Of a stretch of 64,000 nt of DNA, positions 16,713 to 29,880 are shown piece after piece. The translations under genes were made by a program, and so were the position numbers. Each line of letters begins with the position of its first letter. The stretch's first letter is position 1. Source of the DNA: Actinomyces trachealis (GTDB lineage Bacteria > Actinomycetota > Actinomycetes > Actinomycetales > Actinomycetaceae); NCBI RefSeq assembly GCF_015711475.1, contig NZ_CP065027.1:744001-808000 (forward strand), read 5' to 3'. Under the pieces are notes generated by a model. The model had not been told where the DNA came from. It did not search any database and worked only from the letters and a program-made list of their open reading frames with translations.

Positions 16713-19700
16713 TTATGCATCCAAGGTTCTAGGAGCCGGTGTGGGCTCCTTGTGCAATGTGTCAGGCAACGCAATTTGTACCGCCAGGACCGTCCCTCTG
16801 GAGACCAGCACCCCCCGCCCTGGCAGAGTGGGCCGCCGGGCGTCACAGGCAGGCCGTAGGTTCACCCCGGCCAGTTGGGAGGCAGGTCCGACTAGTGGCC
16901 ACAAGGTCACCAGGTCGGCGCGTTCACGCAACAGGTGCATGGGGCCCCGGTAGGAGCTGAAAGCCCGCTCAGTGGTTGCTGAGGCCAGAACCTGCACGCC
17001 TTGACAGATCGCGGCCTCCACCTGTTGGGCGGTGCCAGGATCGGCTAGGTCCAGGTCATCGCAGACCAGCGCAGTAGGCCCTGCTGCTTGCGCGAGCGCT
17101 GCCAGGGCCGTGCTGCGTCCGGAGCCCGGAGGCCCAACCACCAGCACGCAGCGTTCAGCTGGTGCTAGCAGCGGCTCAGCTAGGTCGCCGCCAACCCCCC
17201 AGGCGCCAGTGGGCAGCGCCGCCTGGAGAAGTTTGCCTGGTAGCGGCTGGAGTCTGAGTGGTGGCGTCTGCTGCCCAGTTCTGCCAGGTTCCTGGGCGGC
17301 CTGAAGCTCTGAGCGTGTTGGCAGCAACACTTGGCAGGCCAGCACATCGTCGCCGTCCAGCACCACTCCACGGCCCGCACCTTTGCCAGTCTGCACCCCC
17401 CGGGGAAGGCCTGCCGTGGCGGCGTGGAAGGGCTGGCTGGCGCCCATCACTAAGCGTAGTCCCAAGGAGCTTGCCCACCGTGAGGTGGCGGCGTTCAGTG
17501 GGGCAGAAAGCATTAGGGAGGTGCCAAAGGCTGGTGCCGCGCGCAGCAGGGAGCCCAGCAGGCTGGTTCCCTCACCAATGCCAAGCTGCTCATCGACGGC
17601 GGCAATCACATGATCGACGTCGTCCACCAGCAGCAGGGAGCGTCCAAGCCCACCCGTAGCGGCGAGCTGCAGCAGCCGCGTGACCCGGCGCGGGTCGTCC
17701 AGGCCAGCCATCGTGCCCAATCTGGGTAGATTCCTCAAGTCAGTCAAGCATCCCGTACGCTCCACAGCGCCGTCACCCTGAGCTAATCCCTGAGCTAGTC
17801 CTTTAGCTAGTCCCTGAGCTAATCCCTGTGCTAGTTCCTGGACGGTGCCTCTGCTACCGGACTGCGGCAGCCCAGATATGCCCCCAAGCATGTGTACCTG
17901 CTCGCCACGGGCCAAGGCCGCCGCTCCAGCAGACCACAAGGCAGTGGAACGGCCCGAGCCAGGGCTGCCTAGCACCAGCAGCGGGCGGTTCTGGTCCCAA
18001 CGCCACCAGCCCAAGGACTGCTGCTCTGGCAGGTCGGTGCGCGCCAGCAACAGCCCGTCGTCCGGCCCCGCAGACACCTCCGCCTCGATCTGCCCCGGGA
18101 GCAGCGGGGCCACCTGCTTTAGGGGACGCTCCAGCTCCTGCGGCAATGGCTCAGCCCACGGACGCCACGGCGCCGCCTGATCAACAGCAGCCTGGCAGAC
18201 CGCCTCTACCAGGGCATTGAGTTCCGCCTCGGGGCCGCACCAGGCTGCCCGCAGCATCTCCTGTACCCCAGCCATCATGAAGGCGCCTGGCTCCGGTGGG
18301 AGCCGGTACGCCCCGTCGTGCCCCAGAAGATCACGTGAGTCCTGGGGCTCAAGCACTCGCAGGCACACGCGCAGGCTCGTGTTGGCGCGGATCGTGGGGC
18401 TCAGACCCTCCCCGGGGCGCTGCGAGGCCAGCACCAGGTGGATGCCCAGGCTCCGTCCCTGAGACGCGAGGCGAACCAGTGTGGAAAGCACCTCCGGGTG
18501 CTGCGCCGCCATCGTCGCAAACTCGTCAACCACCACCACTAGCCGCGCTGGTACCTCAGCCACCGGCAGGCCCGCCAGGTCCTTGGCCTTGAAGGTGGCC
18601 AGTAGCCGCTCCCTGCGGCGCACCTCCGCCTCCATGGAAGCTAGGGCCCGCATGGTCCCAGCCCCATCCAGGTCAGTGAGCACTCCGGCTGTGTGCGGCA
18701 GACGAGCCAGCGGTCCAAACGCCGCCCCACCCTTGTAGTCCACCAGGACGAATGAGAGCGCACTGGGTGGCACGTTCAGCGCTAGCTGCGCGATCCAGGA
18801 CAACAGCAGTTCGGACTTGCCGGAGCCGGTGGTGCCAGCTACCAGGGCGTGCGGTCCCTCAGACACCAGGTCCACCATTCCCGCGTCAGCCGCCCCCACC
18901 CCTAGGCGCGCAGGCAAGGACATGCAGCCTGGAGACCACTCCTTCCAACGCCTCCGGATACTGGCCCAGTCTGTGCCGTCAACAACCTCATCCAGACGCC
19001 GAGGCCCGGACACGCGCCCCTGCGAGACAGGCTGCACCTCTGCCTCCCGTTGGCTTGGCAGCAGCCACGCCGACGGCGCCAGACCCGCCAGGCGCGCCAG
19101 AGCCGACCACCAACTGGGGCCTGGGCTTGGCGGCGTGGCCTGCAGATCCACGACACGCACCGCCAGCTCCGGCAGACGCTCACCGTCAGCGACCAACAGC
19201 AGTGCCTCGCAGGACCGAGCCGGAGCAGACACCTCAGGGTCCTTCCCGAGCTCGTCCCTGCGCTGATTCTGGCTCGTCTTTTGGCTGGCACCGCCGATCT
19301 CCCGCGCCCAACCCAGGCGGAAACCAGCTGGCGCCGCCTTAACCTGCACATTGCCCGCGGCCAGCACCTGCCCGAGCCACCACGCCAGCGCGTCCTCACA
19401 GTGCTGCCCCCGTAGGGCCACCTGGTCACCATCGGACAGGGTCAGCACCTGCGTCCCGGCAGCGTCCAACCAGGCAGAAAGCTCAGGCCGCTCGCCCACC
19501 CCCGACGCCCCATTGGAGCGCAGCAGGCTTCGATCCTGGGAGGCGACCGCCAGCAATAGGTGGGACAGGTCTGGCACCAGCTGCCGTACCCTGCTGTTGG
19601 GACGGCGTCGCCGGGTGACTCCTTTGGCTCCAGGCCGTCTGCTTCCTGCAGCTGGCCTGAAAATCGGTAGCATGCGCACCACCATCATCAACATGATCGG

Positions 19701-20264
19701 TGCGCCGGTGACCAGCCCCAGCCAGGGGCGGCCTCCCTGAGGGCGCAGCAGCATGAGCAGCAGGCCCCCGCCCATAGCGCACAGCATCAGCAGCGGCAGT
19801 ATGACGGAGCCTTTGGTCCAGCGCCGGGAGGGTGCGGGTGAGTCCACATGTAGGTCCGTAGGCCGTTGGCGCAGCTGCAGGAGACTGTGTCCCAGCACCA
19901 GTTCACCGCCTGCTGTCAGCATTCGCTCTCGGCGCAGCCACCTGCCCCGCCAGGCGTCCGGCCGACCACCTAGCCGCTTGCGTGCGGCTGCTGAGCTTCG
20001 CCGTCTTCCGGCACGCCTGAACCGGACCCCATTGGTGGACCCGGCATCCGCGCAGCGCACGCCCCCGGTCGTAGCTCTAACCGTCAGATGCCGTCGAGAC
20101 ACGAATGCGTCATGCGGCAGCGAGTCCCTCCCCACCCGCTCTGTGCCCCGCTCACCTAAGGCGATCACGCTGCCGGTGTCAGGCCCTTCTAATACCGCCA
20201 GATGCCAGGGACTACGCAGGGCAGCCGTCGCCTGTGCAGCCAGGTCAGCGCCTGAGCTATCCAT
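16713..20264 (-). CDS. FHA-FtsK/SpoIIIE triple-ATPase, EssC/EccC-like (orphan)
   Basis: An 1183-residue membrane ATPase resembling type VII secretion motors. Order: an FHA domain (about 10-120; RVGRDSLPHDAFVSRRHL and DAGSTNGVRF), two adjacent membrane helices (about 150-200), then three ATPase modules. Module one is complete: Walker A GTTGSGKS near 477, Walker B LVVVVDEFATM, FVLVDYKGGAAF and LASQRPGEGLSP. Modules two (near 766) and three (near 1042) have GSGRS, with Arg in place of the P-loop Lys. A 12-base repeat encodes Gly-Leu-Ala-Gln copies before the remainder of module two. The ATG at 20264 has a perfect AGGAGG five bases upstream. No Esx, EccB, EccD or mycosin genes are nearby, so its substrate is unknown. 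Confidence 0.85.
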   Translation of the reverse strand: MDSSGADLAAQATAALRSPWHLAVLEGPDTGSVIALGERGTERVGRDSLPHDAFVSRRHLTVRATTGGVRCADAGSTNGVRFRRAGRRRSSAAARKRLGGRPDAWRGRWLRRERMLTAGGELVLGHSLLQLRQRPTDLHVDSPAPSRRWTKGSVILPLLMLCAMGGGLLLMLLRPQGGRPWLGLVTGAPIMLMMVVRMLPIFRPAAGSRRPGAKGVTRRRRPNSRVRQLVPDLSHLLLAVASQDRSLLRSNGASGVGERPELSAWLDAAGTQVLTLSDGDQVALRGQHCEDALAWWLGQVLAAGNVQVKAAPAGFRLGWAREIGGASQKTSQNQRRDELGKDPEVSAPARSCEALLLVADGERLPELAVRVVDLQATPPSPGPSWWSALARLAGLAPSAWLLPSQREAEVQPVSQGRVSGPRRLDEVVDGTDWASIRRRWKEWSPGCMSLPARLGVGAADAGMVDLVSEGPHALVAGTTGSGKSELLLSWIAQLALNVPPSALSFVLVDYKGGAAFGPLARLPHTAGVLTDLDGAGTMRALASMEAEVRRRERLLATFKAKDLAGLPVAEVPARLVVVVDEFATMAAQHPEVLSTLVRLASQGRSLGIHLVLASQRPGEGLSPTIRANTSLRVCLRVLEPQDSRDLLGHDGAYRLPPEPGAFMMAGVQEMLRAAWCGPEAELNALVEAVCQAAVDQAAPWRPWAEPLPQELERPLKQVAPLLPGQIEAEVSAGPDDGLLLARTDLPEQQSLGWWRWDQNRPLLVLGSPGSGRSTALWSAGAAALARGEQVHMLGGISGLPQSGSRGTVQELAQGLAQGLAKGLAQGLAQGDGAVERTGCLTDLRNLPRLGTMAGLDDPRRVTRLLQLAATGGLGRSLLLVDDVDHVIAAVDEQLGIGEGTSLLGSLLRAAPAFGTSLMLSAPLNAATSRWASSLGLRLVMGASQPFHAATAGLPRGVQTGKGAGRGVVLDGDDVLACQVLLPTRSELQAAQEPGRTGQQTPPLRLQPLPGKLLQAALPTGAWGVGGDLAEPLLAPAERCVLVVGPPGSGRSTALAALAQAAGPTALVCDDLDLADPGTAQQVEAAICQGVQVLASATTERAFSSYRGPMHLLRERADLVTLWPLVGPASQLAGVNLRPACDARRPTLPGRGVLVSRGTVLAVQIALPDTLHKEPTPAPRTLDA
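17777..17836. repeat. Five 12-bp tandem repeats inside the FtsK-like gene
   Basis: Five successive units of CCTGAGCTAATC and close variants. On the coding (minus) strand they encode repeats of Gly-Leu-Ala-Gln (one unit has Lys for Gln). The unit is a multiple of three, so copy-number change would alter length without breaking the frame. Confidence 0.9.
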
Positions 20265-22994
<2,730 letters not shown>

Positions 22995-23015
22995 TGGTGA
23001 CTGTGAGTCGGGGGC

Positions 23016-24635
23016 TCACCAGTGACTGACTACGACGGTGCCCATCTCGGTCCAGTCGTAGTACCACTTGGCGGTCGGTACGGGCAGGTTCACGCAGCCA
23101 TGCGAGCCGGAGTAGCCAAAGCTGTTGCGCCAGGGGGCACCGTGCAGGGCGTAGGAACCGGTCCAGTACGTGACCCAGGGGACGTCCTTGGTCTCGTAGG
23201 GGGTGCCGTCAGCGTTCAAACCCTTCATGGTCTGGGTCTTGTATTTGAGGTAGACGTTGTAGATACCGGTGACGGTGGGGGTTTTGTCTTCGCCGTCGAC
23301 CATGGACTCGGGGCCACGAACCAGCGTTGCGCCGGAGTAGGCGGCGACGGTCTTGTTGGAGAGGTTGACGTCAACCCACTTCTCACCGGGGGCCGCCTGG
23401 TAGGCAAGGTTCTCCGCCCCAGGGGCGATGGTGCGTTCCTTCCACTCGGCCTTCTCCTGCTTCATGACGAAGGCTCCGGAGTAGGCCTTGTTGCCGCCGA
23501 GCGCTTCACCGATGCCCTTGGCCAGGTCCTCGCCGTTTGAGACGGTTTCGCCGTCAATGGCTTCTTGGGAGACTGAGACGACCTGACCGTTGGCGTTCAC
23601 GTTGCGCTTGCCGGTGATCGGCTCGGTGTTGGCCTCTTCGGCCTGGGCGTCCACCCAGGTGGTGATGGCGGTGTTGTCAACGGTGACGGTGAGCTTGCCA
23701 TCATCCCCCGGTTTTACCTTGAGCCAGGAGGCTTTTGTGGCCTCATCGGCGGTGAAGGAGCGTTCCCCGTCGGCGCTGGTGATGGTGATGTCCTGCTTAA
23801 TGCGGGCGTTGGCCTCGTTGGCGGCGGCGGTGGCATCCGCGTCTGTGATGTCTGGGTCCTTCATTGTGAAGGTCATGGAGACTTCGGAGGAGGTCAGGGT
23901 GGTGCCAGCCTGCTTGGCAGCTTCGGCCAAGCCGGAAGCGTCCAGCGTCTTGCCTGCAGAACCCGGTATCGTCTTGAAGGACAGACCGTCTTCGGCCAAG
24001 GCTACGGAGGCGTTCTTAGCTACCACTGCGTCCGCTGGGATCAGGCCATTAGCGTAGGTAGTGGCTTTGTCCGGGTCGCTGCTGGCAACCACCGGCACAG
24101 CCGTCTGCTTGAACAGTGCTTTGAAACGGTTCATCACGGAGCTGTTGGCTTGCAGTACGGAGTCTGCGGTGGCTTCGGCGTCGATGCTGGTGCCTAGGTC
24201 TGCCAGTTTCGCGGAGCCGTTGACGTCACCGGTTATGGTGATTGTGACGTTCTCAGCCCGAGAGTTGACCAGTTTGATGATCTGGTCGCGGCTCATGCCG
24301 GTTACTTCACTGCCGGAGACGGTGGTGCCGGGCAGGGCGATGGAGGAGAAGTGGCTGGCGTAGGCAGCACTGCCGATGCCGCCAGCCAGCAGGACGGCGG
24401 ATACGGTGCCACCGACCCAGAAGAACAGCTTTCGGCGGCGTCCTGGTTTGTTGTACGCGTCTGCGGCCTCACCGGGGGCGGCAACCGGGGCCACAATCGG
24501 GGGCAGGTCGGAGGTGGTGCCGCCCAGGGCGGCGCCACTGACGTCAGGCGTGGCGTGGACCGGGAAGGGTGCCGTTGCCATTGCCGCGCCGCCGGAGGCA
24601 GTGAGGCTAAGCTGGTTCGCGTCATTGTCTGGCAC
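23016..24635 (-). CDS. L,D-transpeptidase (YkuD domain), membrane-anchored
   Basis: A 539-residue protein with a cytoplasmic Ala/Pro-rich tail, a basic stop-transfer KPGRRRKL, one membrane helix (about 70-92), a long extracellular region of repeated beta/alpha peptidoglycan-binding-4 type modules (about 95-400), and a C-terminal YkuD catalytic domain. The catalytic motif is HGAPWRNSFGYSGSHGC, with C514 as nucleophile. Such enzymes make 3-3 cross-links in peptidoglycan or attach proteins to it. The start is GTG 24633-24635, with AGGA eight bases upstream. It is divergent from gatC and convergent with ligA, whose stop is only 21 bases away. Confidence 0.92.
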   Translation of the reverse strand: MPDNDANQLSLTASGGAAMATAPFPVHATPDVSGAALGGTTSDLPPIVAPVAAPGEAADAYNKPGRRRKLFFWVGGTVSAVLLAGGIGSAAYASHFSSIALPGTTVSGSEVTGMSRDQIIKLVNSRAENVTITITGDVNGSAKLADLGTSIDAEATADSVLQANSSVMNRFKALFKQTAVPVVASSDPDKATTYANGLIPADAVVAKNASVALAEDGLSFKTIPGSAGKTLDASGLAEAAKQAGTTLTSSEVSMTFTMKDPDITDADATAAANEANARIKQDITITSADGERSFTADEATKASWLKVKPGDDGKLTVTVDNTAITTWVDAQAEEANTEPITGKRNVNANGQVVSVSQEAIDGETVSNGEDLAKGIGEALGGNKAYSGAFVMKQEKAEWKERTIAPGAENLAYQAAPGEKWVDVNLSNKTVAAYSGATLVRGPESMVDGEDKTPTVTGIYNVYLKYKTQTMKGLNADGTPYETKDVPWVTYWTGSYALHGAPWRNSFGYSGSHGCVNLPVPTAKWYYDWTEMGTVVVSHW

Positions 24636-24855
24636 TGGTCGATCCTGTTCACGAGGCTGGGGCGCGCGGTTCTGAGCAGAACTACCCTTCGTGGTCTATG
24701 ACAGTGGTGATAGCGCGATCTGTCAATCGGTCATACTCCCCACCCCCTGTGAGATCATGCATGACCCTTTCCAGGAATAAAGATTGGGGTTGTGGGCAGG
24801 TGCTTCACGGGGGTGCTGGAGACGCCCGGCGGCCCGGGATGGTTAGACTCGCCGC

Positions 24856-25161
24856 ATGTCTGCTATCTCTAAAGACGAGGTCGCCCGCGTCGCGGCGCTC
24901 GCACGTGTGGCGTTGAGTGAGGAGGAGGTGGCGCGTCTGGCCGGTGAGCTCGATGCCGTCGCTTCCTCCTTCGCCCGGGTCACCAGTGTGGTGACGCCTG
25001 AGCTGCCTGCTACCTCCCACCCGGTCCCGTTGACCAATGTTCTGCGCGAGGATGTTCCTGGCCCCACCCTCGACGTGGAGGAGCTGCTCGCGGGCGCGCC
25101 TGCCGCCGAGGATTCTATGTTCCTGGTGCCGCAGATCCTGGGGGAGGACGACGCCTCATGA
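24856..25161 (+). CDS. gatC: Aspartyl/glutamyl-tRNA amidotransferase subunit C
   Basis: A 101-residue subunit that clamps GatA and GatB together. The N-terminal helix [21 protein letters not shown] and the central [21 protein letters not shown] block are diagnostic. First gene of the gatCAB operon; its stop overlaps the gatA ATG (ATGA). The complex converts misacylated Glu-tRNA(Gln) or Asp-tRNA(Asn) to the correct amide. Confidence 0.95.
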   Translation: MSAISKDEVARVAALARVALSEEEVARLAGELDAVASSFARVTSVVTPELPATSHPVPLTNVLREDVPGPTLDVEELLAGAPAAEDSMFLVPQILGEDDAS

Positions 25162-26672
25162 CCGTCTCTATCAAGTCAACCGCCGCTGAGCAGGCTGCTG
25201 CTCTGGCTGCCGGTGAGGTCTCTTCGCGTGAGCTGACCCAGGCGCATCTGGACCGGATCGGTTCTGTAGACGGTGCGGTGGGCGCCTTCCTGGACGTCGA
25301 TGCCGCCAAGGCCCTGGCTGACGCGGAGGCCGCCGATGTCGCCCGCCGCGAGGGCCGGGCCACCAGCGAGCTGACCGGCGTGCCGGTGGCCGTAAAGGAC
25401 CTGTTCGTCACCCGCGGCCAGGTCACCACCGCCGCCTCCCGGATCCTGGAGGGTTGGGTGCCTCCCTACGACGCCACCGCTGTGGCTAATCTGCGGGCGG
25501 CCCACCTGCCGGTGCTGGGTAAGACGAACCTGGATGAGTTCGCCATGGGGGGGTCTACTGAGCACTCCGCCTACAAACGCACCGCTAACCCTTGGGACCT
25601 GGGGCGTATCCCGGGCGGCTCCTCCGGTGGTTCGGCGGCTGCCGTGGGCGCTTTCGAGGCGCCGCTGGCCCTGGGCACGGACACGGGCGGCTCCATCCGC
25701 CAGCCTGCTGCGGTTACGGGCACGGTAGGGGTCAAGCCCACCTACGGCACGGTGTCGCGCTTCGGGGTGATTGCTATGGCTTCCTCCCTGGATACTCCCG
25801 GCCCGATGGCCCGCACGGTGCTGGACGCGGCGCTGCTGCACGATGTCATTGCCTCCCACGACCCCTTGGACTCCACCAGCTTGGCGGACGCGCCCCGGGG
25901 TATGGCTGCGGTGGTGCGCGCCGCCCAGGAGGGTCGGGACCTTAAGGGCTTGCGTGTAGGCGTTATTAAGGAGCTAGACGGCGGTGAGGGCTACCACGAC
26001 GGTGTCGTCTCCTCCTTCCATGCGGCCCTGGAGCTGCTGGAGACGGCCGGGGCACAGTTGGAGACGGTTTCCCTGCCCCACCTGGAGTATGCGCTGGACG
26101 CCTACTACCTGATCATGCCTGCGGAGGCCTCCTCAAACTTGGCCCGCTACGACGGCATGCGTTACGGCCTGCGGGTGGAGCCCGCCTCTGGGCCGGTCAC
26201 TGCTGAGACCGTCATGGCTGCCACGCGCGGCGCGGGCTTCGGGGATGAGGTCAAGCGCCGCATCATCCTGGGCACGCATGTGCTGTCGGCCGGGTATTAC
26301 GACGCCTACTACGGCAGCGCCCAAAAGGTGCGCACGCTGGTGCAGCGTGATTTTGCAGCTGCTTGGGAGGGATTTGACGTGCTGGTTTCACCTACCGCAC
26401 CGGTCACCGCCTACAAGTTCGGTGAGAAGGATGCCCCACTGGCCATGTACAAGCTGGACGTCACCACTATCCCCGCGAATCTCGCGGGCGTGCCGGGTAT
26501 GAGCCTGCCCTCAGGTCTGAGCGAGGACGGCCTGCCGGTCGGCTTCCAGGTCCTGGCGCCCCAGCGCGCCGACGACCGTCTTTACCGTGTGGGTGCGGTG
26601 CTTGAGGCCGCGTTGGAGGAGCGCTGGGGCGGCCACTTGTTGGCCCAGGCGCCCGAGCTGGAGGTGAACTGA
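25158..26672 (+). CDS. gatA: Aspartyl/glutamyl-tRNA amidotransferase subunit A
   Basis: A 504-residue amidase that releases ammonia from glutamine for the amidotransferase. The Ser-cisSer-Lys triad is visible as K80 (PVAVKDLF), S155 ([12 protein letters not shown]) and S179 ([12 protein letters not shown]), at positions equivalent to those in characterised GatA. Full length, with the C-terminal [13 protein letters not shown] block. The ATG overlaps the gatC stop codon and the stop is one base before the gatB ATG, so the three subunits are translationally coupled. Confidence 0.96.
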   Translation: MTVSIKSTAAEQAAALAAGEVSSRELTQAHLDRIGSVDGAVGAFLDVDAAKALADAEAADVARREGRATSELTGVPVAVKDLFVTRGQVTTAASRILEGWVPPYDATAVANLRAAHLPVLGKTNLDEFAMGGSTEHSAYKRTANPWDLGRIPGGSSGGSAAAVGAFEAPLALGTDTGGSIRQPAAVTGTVGVKPTYGTVSRFGVIAMASSLDTPGPMARTVLDAALLHDVIASHDPLDSTSLADAPRGMAAVVRAAQEGRDLKGLRVGVIKELDGGEGYHDGVVSSFHAALELLETAGAQLETVSLPHLEYALDAYYLIMPAEASSNLARYDGMRYGLRVEPASGPVTAETVMAATRGAGFGDEVKRRIILGTHVLSAGYYDAYYGSAQKVRTLVQRDFAAAWEGFDVLVSPTAPVTAYKFGEKDAPLAMYKLDVTTIPANLAGVPGMSLPSGLSEDGLPVGFQVLAPQRADDRLYRVGAVLEAALEERWGGHLLAQAPELEVN

Positions 26673-26673
26673 G

Positions 26674-28170
26674 ATGGCTGAGGAGCTGATGGATTTTGCG
26701 GAGGCTGTGCGCCGCTACGACCCGGTGATCGGGCTGGAGGTGCACGTTGAGTTGGGCACGGCTACCAAGATGTTCGATGCCGCCCCTAATGTCTTTGGGG
26801 TGCAGCCCAACACCATGGTCACGCCCACCTCTGTGGGCCTGCCTGGCGCCCTGCCGGTGGTCAACGCCAAAGGTGTGGAGTACGCGATCCGGATTGGCCT
26901 GGCGCTGGGCTGCAAGATTGCTGAGTCTTGCCGGTTTGCGCGTAAGAACTACTTCTATCCGGACCTGTCCAAGGACTTCCAGACCTCCCAGTCTGATGAG
27001 CCTATCGCCTATGACGGTGCCCTGGAGGTTGAGCTGGAGGACGGCATCCTGTTCACGGTGCCGATCGAGCGCGCCCATATGGAGGAGGACGCTGGCAAGA
27101 ACACCCACATTGGTGGGGCTGATGGCCGCATTGAGGGCGCCTCGCACTCCCTGGTGGACTACAACCGGGCTGGCGTGCCTTTGGTGGAGATCGTCTCCAA
27201 GCCGGTGGTGGGTGCGGGGGCCCGGGCCCCGGAGGTGGCGGCCACCTACGTGCGTACCCTGCGTGACATTTTCCGGGCTCTGGGGGTCTCGGAGGCCCGG
27301 ATGGAGCGCGGCAATGTGCGCGCGGACGTCAACGTGTCCTTGCGTGAGTCCCCGGACGCGCCGCTGGGTACCCGCACGGAAACTAAGAACGTCAATACTT
27401 TCAAGGGTATTGATGCGGTTATCCGTTACGAGATTAGCCGCCAGGCCGCGATCTTGGCTGCGGGTGGGGAGGTGCTGCAGGAGACCCGTCATGGTCAGGC
27501 GGATGGCACCACCCGGGCGGGCCGCGTGAAGTCTGATGCTGACGACTACCGCTACTTCCCGGAGCCGGACCTGGTGCCGGTGGCTCCCAGCAGGCAGTGG
27601 GTGGAGGAGATTCGTGCGGCGCTGCCGGAGTTGCCAGCTGCCAAGCGGCGTCGCCTTAAGGCCGAGTGGGGCCTGGCGGATGATGAGATGCGTGACGTGG
27701 TCAACGCCGGGGCCCTGGAGCTGATCGAGGCGACCGTAGTGGCGGGCACCACCGGTCAGGCCGCCCGCAAGTGGTGGATGGGTGAGCTGGCTCGCCATGC
27801 TAAGGACCAGGAGGTGTCCCTGGGGGAGCTGGCGGTCACCCCCGCACAGGTGGCGCAGCTGCAGGGCCTGGTGGACAGTGGCCGGTTGACTGACAAGCTG
27901 GCCCGGCAGGTTCTGGAGGGCGTGCTGGCGGGGGAGGGTGACCCGGCTGCCGTGGTTGAGGCGCGGGGCTTGGAGGTCGTCTCTGACGACTCTGCGCTCT
28001 TGGTGGCAGTGGATGAGGCCCTGGCCGCCAACCCTGACGTTGCAGACAAGATCCGCGGCGGCAAGGTGCAGGCTGCGGGCGCGATCGTTGGTGCTGTGAT
28101 GAAGGCCACCAAGGGCCAGGCTGACGCCAAGCGTGTGCGTGAGCTGGTCATGGAGCGGGTGGGGGCCTGA
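26674..28170 (+). CDS. gatB: Aspartyl/glutamyl-tRNA amidotransferase subunit B
   Basis: A 498-residue subunit that binds tRNA and carries the kinase/transamidase site. Diagnostic features are the N-terminal [18 protein letters not shown], a gap-containing cradle region with [47 protein letters not shown] and ADVNVSLR. The helical and YqeY-like tail domain ends in [22 protein letters not shown]. It starts one base after the gatA stop and is followed by a strong hairpin. Confidence 0.96.
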   Translation: MAEELMDFAEAVRRYDPVIGLEVHVELGTATKMFDAAPNVFGVQPNTMVTPTSVGLPGALPVVNAKGVEYAIRIGLALGCKIAESCRFARKNYFYPDLSKDFQTSQSDEPIAYDGALEVELEDGILFTVPIERAHMEEDAGKNTHIGGADGRIEGASHSLVDYNRAGVPLVEIVSKPVVGAGARAPEVAATYVRTLRDIFRALGVSEARMERGNVRADVNVSLRESPDAPLGTRTETKNVNTFKGIDAVIRYEISRQAAILAAGGEVLQETRHGQADGTTRAGRVKSDADDYRYFPEPDLVPVAPSRQWVEEIRAALPELPAAKRRRLKAEWGLADDEMRDVVNAGALELIEATVVAGTTGQAARKWWMGELARHAKDQEVSLGELAVTPAQVAQLQGLVDSGRLTDKLARQVLEGVLAGEGDPAAVVEARGLEVVSDDSALLVAVDEALAANPDVADKIRGGKVQAAGAIVGAVMKATKGQADAKRVRELVMERVGA

Positions 28171-28200
28171 AGCCTAATCCTGGCCGCGAAAACCGGCCGA

Positions 28201-28240
28201 CCGGTGGGGTGGAGGTTGTCTGAGACCTCCACCCCACCGG
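28201..28240 (+). terminator. Strong hairpin terminator after gatB
   Basis: Perfect 16-bp inverted repeat (28201-28216 and 28225-28240) with an 8-base loop, followed by CGTTTCTC. Located 30 bases after the gatB stop. Confidence 0.85.
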
Positions 28241-28329
28241 CGTTTCTCAGTAATAGAGCACACCGGCCCCGACTAGTGGTGGGCCAGTAGGCTGTAGCTG
28301 TTCAGACAGCTCAGATAACAGGAGTCCTA

Positions 28330-29715
28330 ATGGCTCAGCCCAGCCCTAGCTACACTGTCGCCCTGCACCTGGAGGTACCTGCTAGTCAGAGCGCCGTCGC
28401 CGCCCTGGTGGAGACGGCGTCCTCTACCGGCGCGATTGTCACCGGCGTCGACGTGGCGGACACCGACGGCGACAGCTTGGTCGTCGACCTCACGGCGGAC
28501 ACCCGCGACTCGGTGCACCGCGGTGAGTTGGTGGCTGCGCTCAAGACGCTGCCTGGGGTGGTGGTGCTTAACGTCGGCGACTCGACCTTTTTGGCGCATG
28601 TGGGCGGCAAGTTGGAGATCGCCGCGCGCACGGCCATCCGTAACCGTCGCGACCTGGCCCGCGTGTACACCCCCGGTGTTGCCCGCGTCTGCAAAGCCAT
28701 CCACGACCACCCTGAGCGCGCTCGCATGCTCACGATCAAGAAGAACACGGTCGCCGTGGTCACGGATGGCACCGCGGTGTTGGGGCTGGGGGACATTGGG
28801 CCTGCCGCCGCCATGCCGGTGATGGAGGGCAAGGCTGTGCTCTTCAAACAGTTTGGCGACGTCGATGCCTGGCCGGTGGCCCTGGACACCAAGGACCCGG
28901 AGGAGATCATCGCGATCGTCAAGGCGATCGCCCCCGCTTATGGCGGTATCAACTTGGAGGATATCGCCGCCCCCAAGTGCTTTGACATTGAGGCGCGCCT
29001 GCGTGAGGAGCTGGATATCCCCGTCTTCCACGATGACCAGCATGGCACTGCGGTGGTGACCCTGGCCGCCCTTATCAACGCCTTGAAGGTGGTGGGCAAG
29101 AAGATTGAGGATGTGCGCATCGTGCTGTCTGGCGTGGGTGCGGCTGGCACCGCTATCGCTAAGCTGCTGATGGCTCATGGTGCCAAGGACATCGTGGGTT
29201 ATGGGCGCGCTGGGGCGCTCGACGGCACCCACACTGAGGGCATGAACGAGCACCGCAAGTGGCTTGCGGAGAACACTAACCCGCGCCACGTCACCGGTAG
29301 TCTTAAGGAGGGCTTGGTGGGGGCTGATGTGCTTATCGGGGTCTCCTCCGGCGACTTGTTGCGGCCTGCGGACCTGAAGGTCATGAATGAGGGTGCGATC
29401 GTCTTCGCGATGGCTAACCCCACCCCTGAGGTGGATCCGATCGGCGCTGCCGAGGTCGCTGCCGTGGTGGCCACGGGTCGCTCTGACTTCCCGAACCAGA
29501 TCAATAACGTGCTGGTTTTCCCTGGCCTGTTCCGTGGCCTGCTGGACACAGGGATCGTGGATATCTCCATGGAACTGCTGCGCGCTGCCGCAGAGGGCGT
29601 GGCCTCCGTGATCAAGGAGGAGGAGCTCAGCCCCGTGTACATCATCCCCGGCGCCTTCGACACGCGTGTGGCCGGGGCGGTGGCTAAGGCCGTGCGCCAG
29701 TTCGCGAACGCCTGA
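28330..29715 (+). CDS. NAD(P)-dependent malic enzyme with N-terminal ACT domain
   Basis: A 461-residue malic enzyme converting malate to pyruvate and CO2. Residues about 8-85 form an ACT-like regulatory domain (YTVALHLEVPASQ). The catalytic part has YTPGVARVCKAI, GLGDIGPAAAMPVMEGK, the metal-binding VFHDDQHGTAVV and the dinucleotide motif SGVGAAGTAIAKLL. It ends normally. The ribosome-binding site AACAGGAG precedes the ATG. It follows the gatCAB terminator with its own promoter region and is closed by the hairpin at 29793-29830. Cofactor preference cannot be assigned from what is visible. Confidence 0.92.
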   Translation: MAQPSPSYTVALHLEVPASQSAVAALVETASSTGAIVTGVDVADTDGDSLVVDLTADTRDSVHRGELVAALKTLPGVVVLNVGDSTFLAHVGGKLEIAARTAIRNRRDLARVYTPGVARVCKAIHDHPERARMLTIKKNTVAVVTDGTAVLGLGDIGPAAAMPVMEGKAVLFKQFGDVDAWPVALDTKDPEEIIAIVKAIAPAYGGINLEDIAAPKCFDIEARLREELDIPVFHDDQHGTAVVTLAALINALKVVGKKIEDVRIVLSGVGAAGTAIAKLLMAHGAKDIVGYGRAGALDGTHTEGMNEHRKWLAENTNPRHVTGSLKEGLVGADVLIGVSSGDLLRPADLKVMNEGAIVFAMANPTPEVDPIGAAEVAAVVATGRSDFPNQINNVLVFPGLFRGLLDTGIVDISMELLRAAAEGVASVIKEEELSPVYIIPGAFDTRVAGAVAKAVRQFANA

Positions 29716-29792
29716 GACTGCGGCCTCGGGCCAGGGTCCTGGGCCCAGGGCGGAAACCTGGGGCCTCGCCCAGGGGCTGAAACCTGAGGCTG

Positions 29793-29830
29793 GATGCGCG
29801 TGGGACGAGGTTGGTCGTCCCACGCGCATC
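29793..29830 (+). terminator. Hairpin terminator after malic enzyme
   Basis: Perfect 16-bp inverted repeat (29793-29808 and 29815-29830) with a 6-base loop. It separates malic enzyme from the rRNA promoter that begins 50 bases later. Confidence 0.8.
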
Positions 29831-29880
29831 GGCGTGTGTAGGGCACGTGCGCGTTGTGGCTCGGATCATGCCGGGTCAGT

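Noticed and set aside
26467..27798. Open frame of 443 codons antisense to gatB
   Set aside because: Shadow of gatB caused by third-position G/C bias; no family features.
28327..29829. Open frame of 500 codons antisense to malic enzyme
   Set aside because: Same artefact; His/Gln/Arg-rich translation without motifs.
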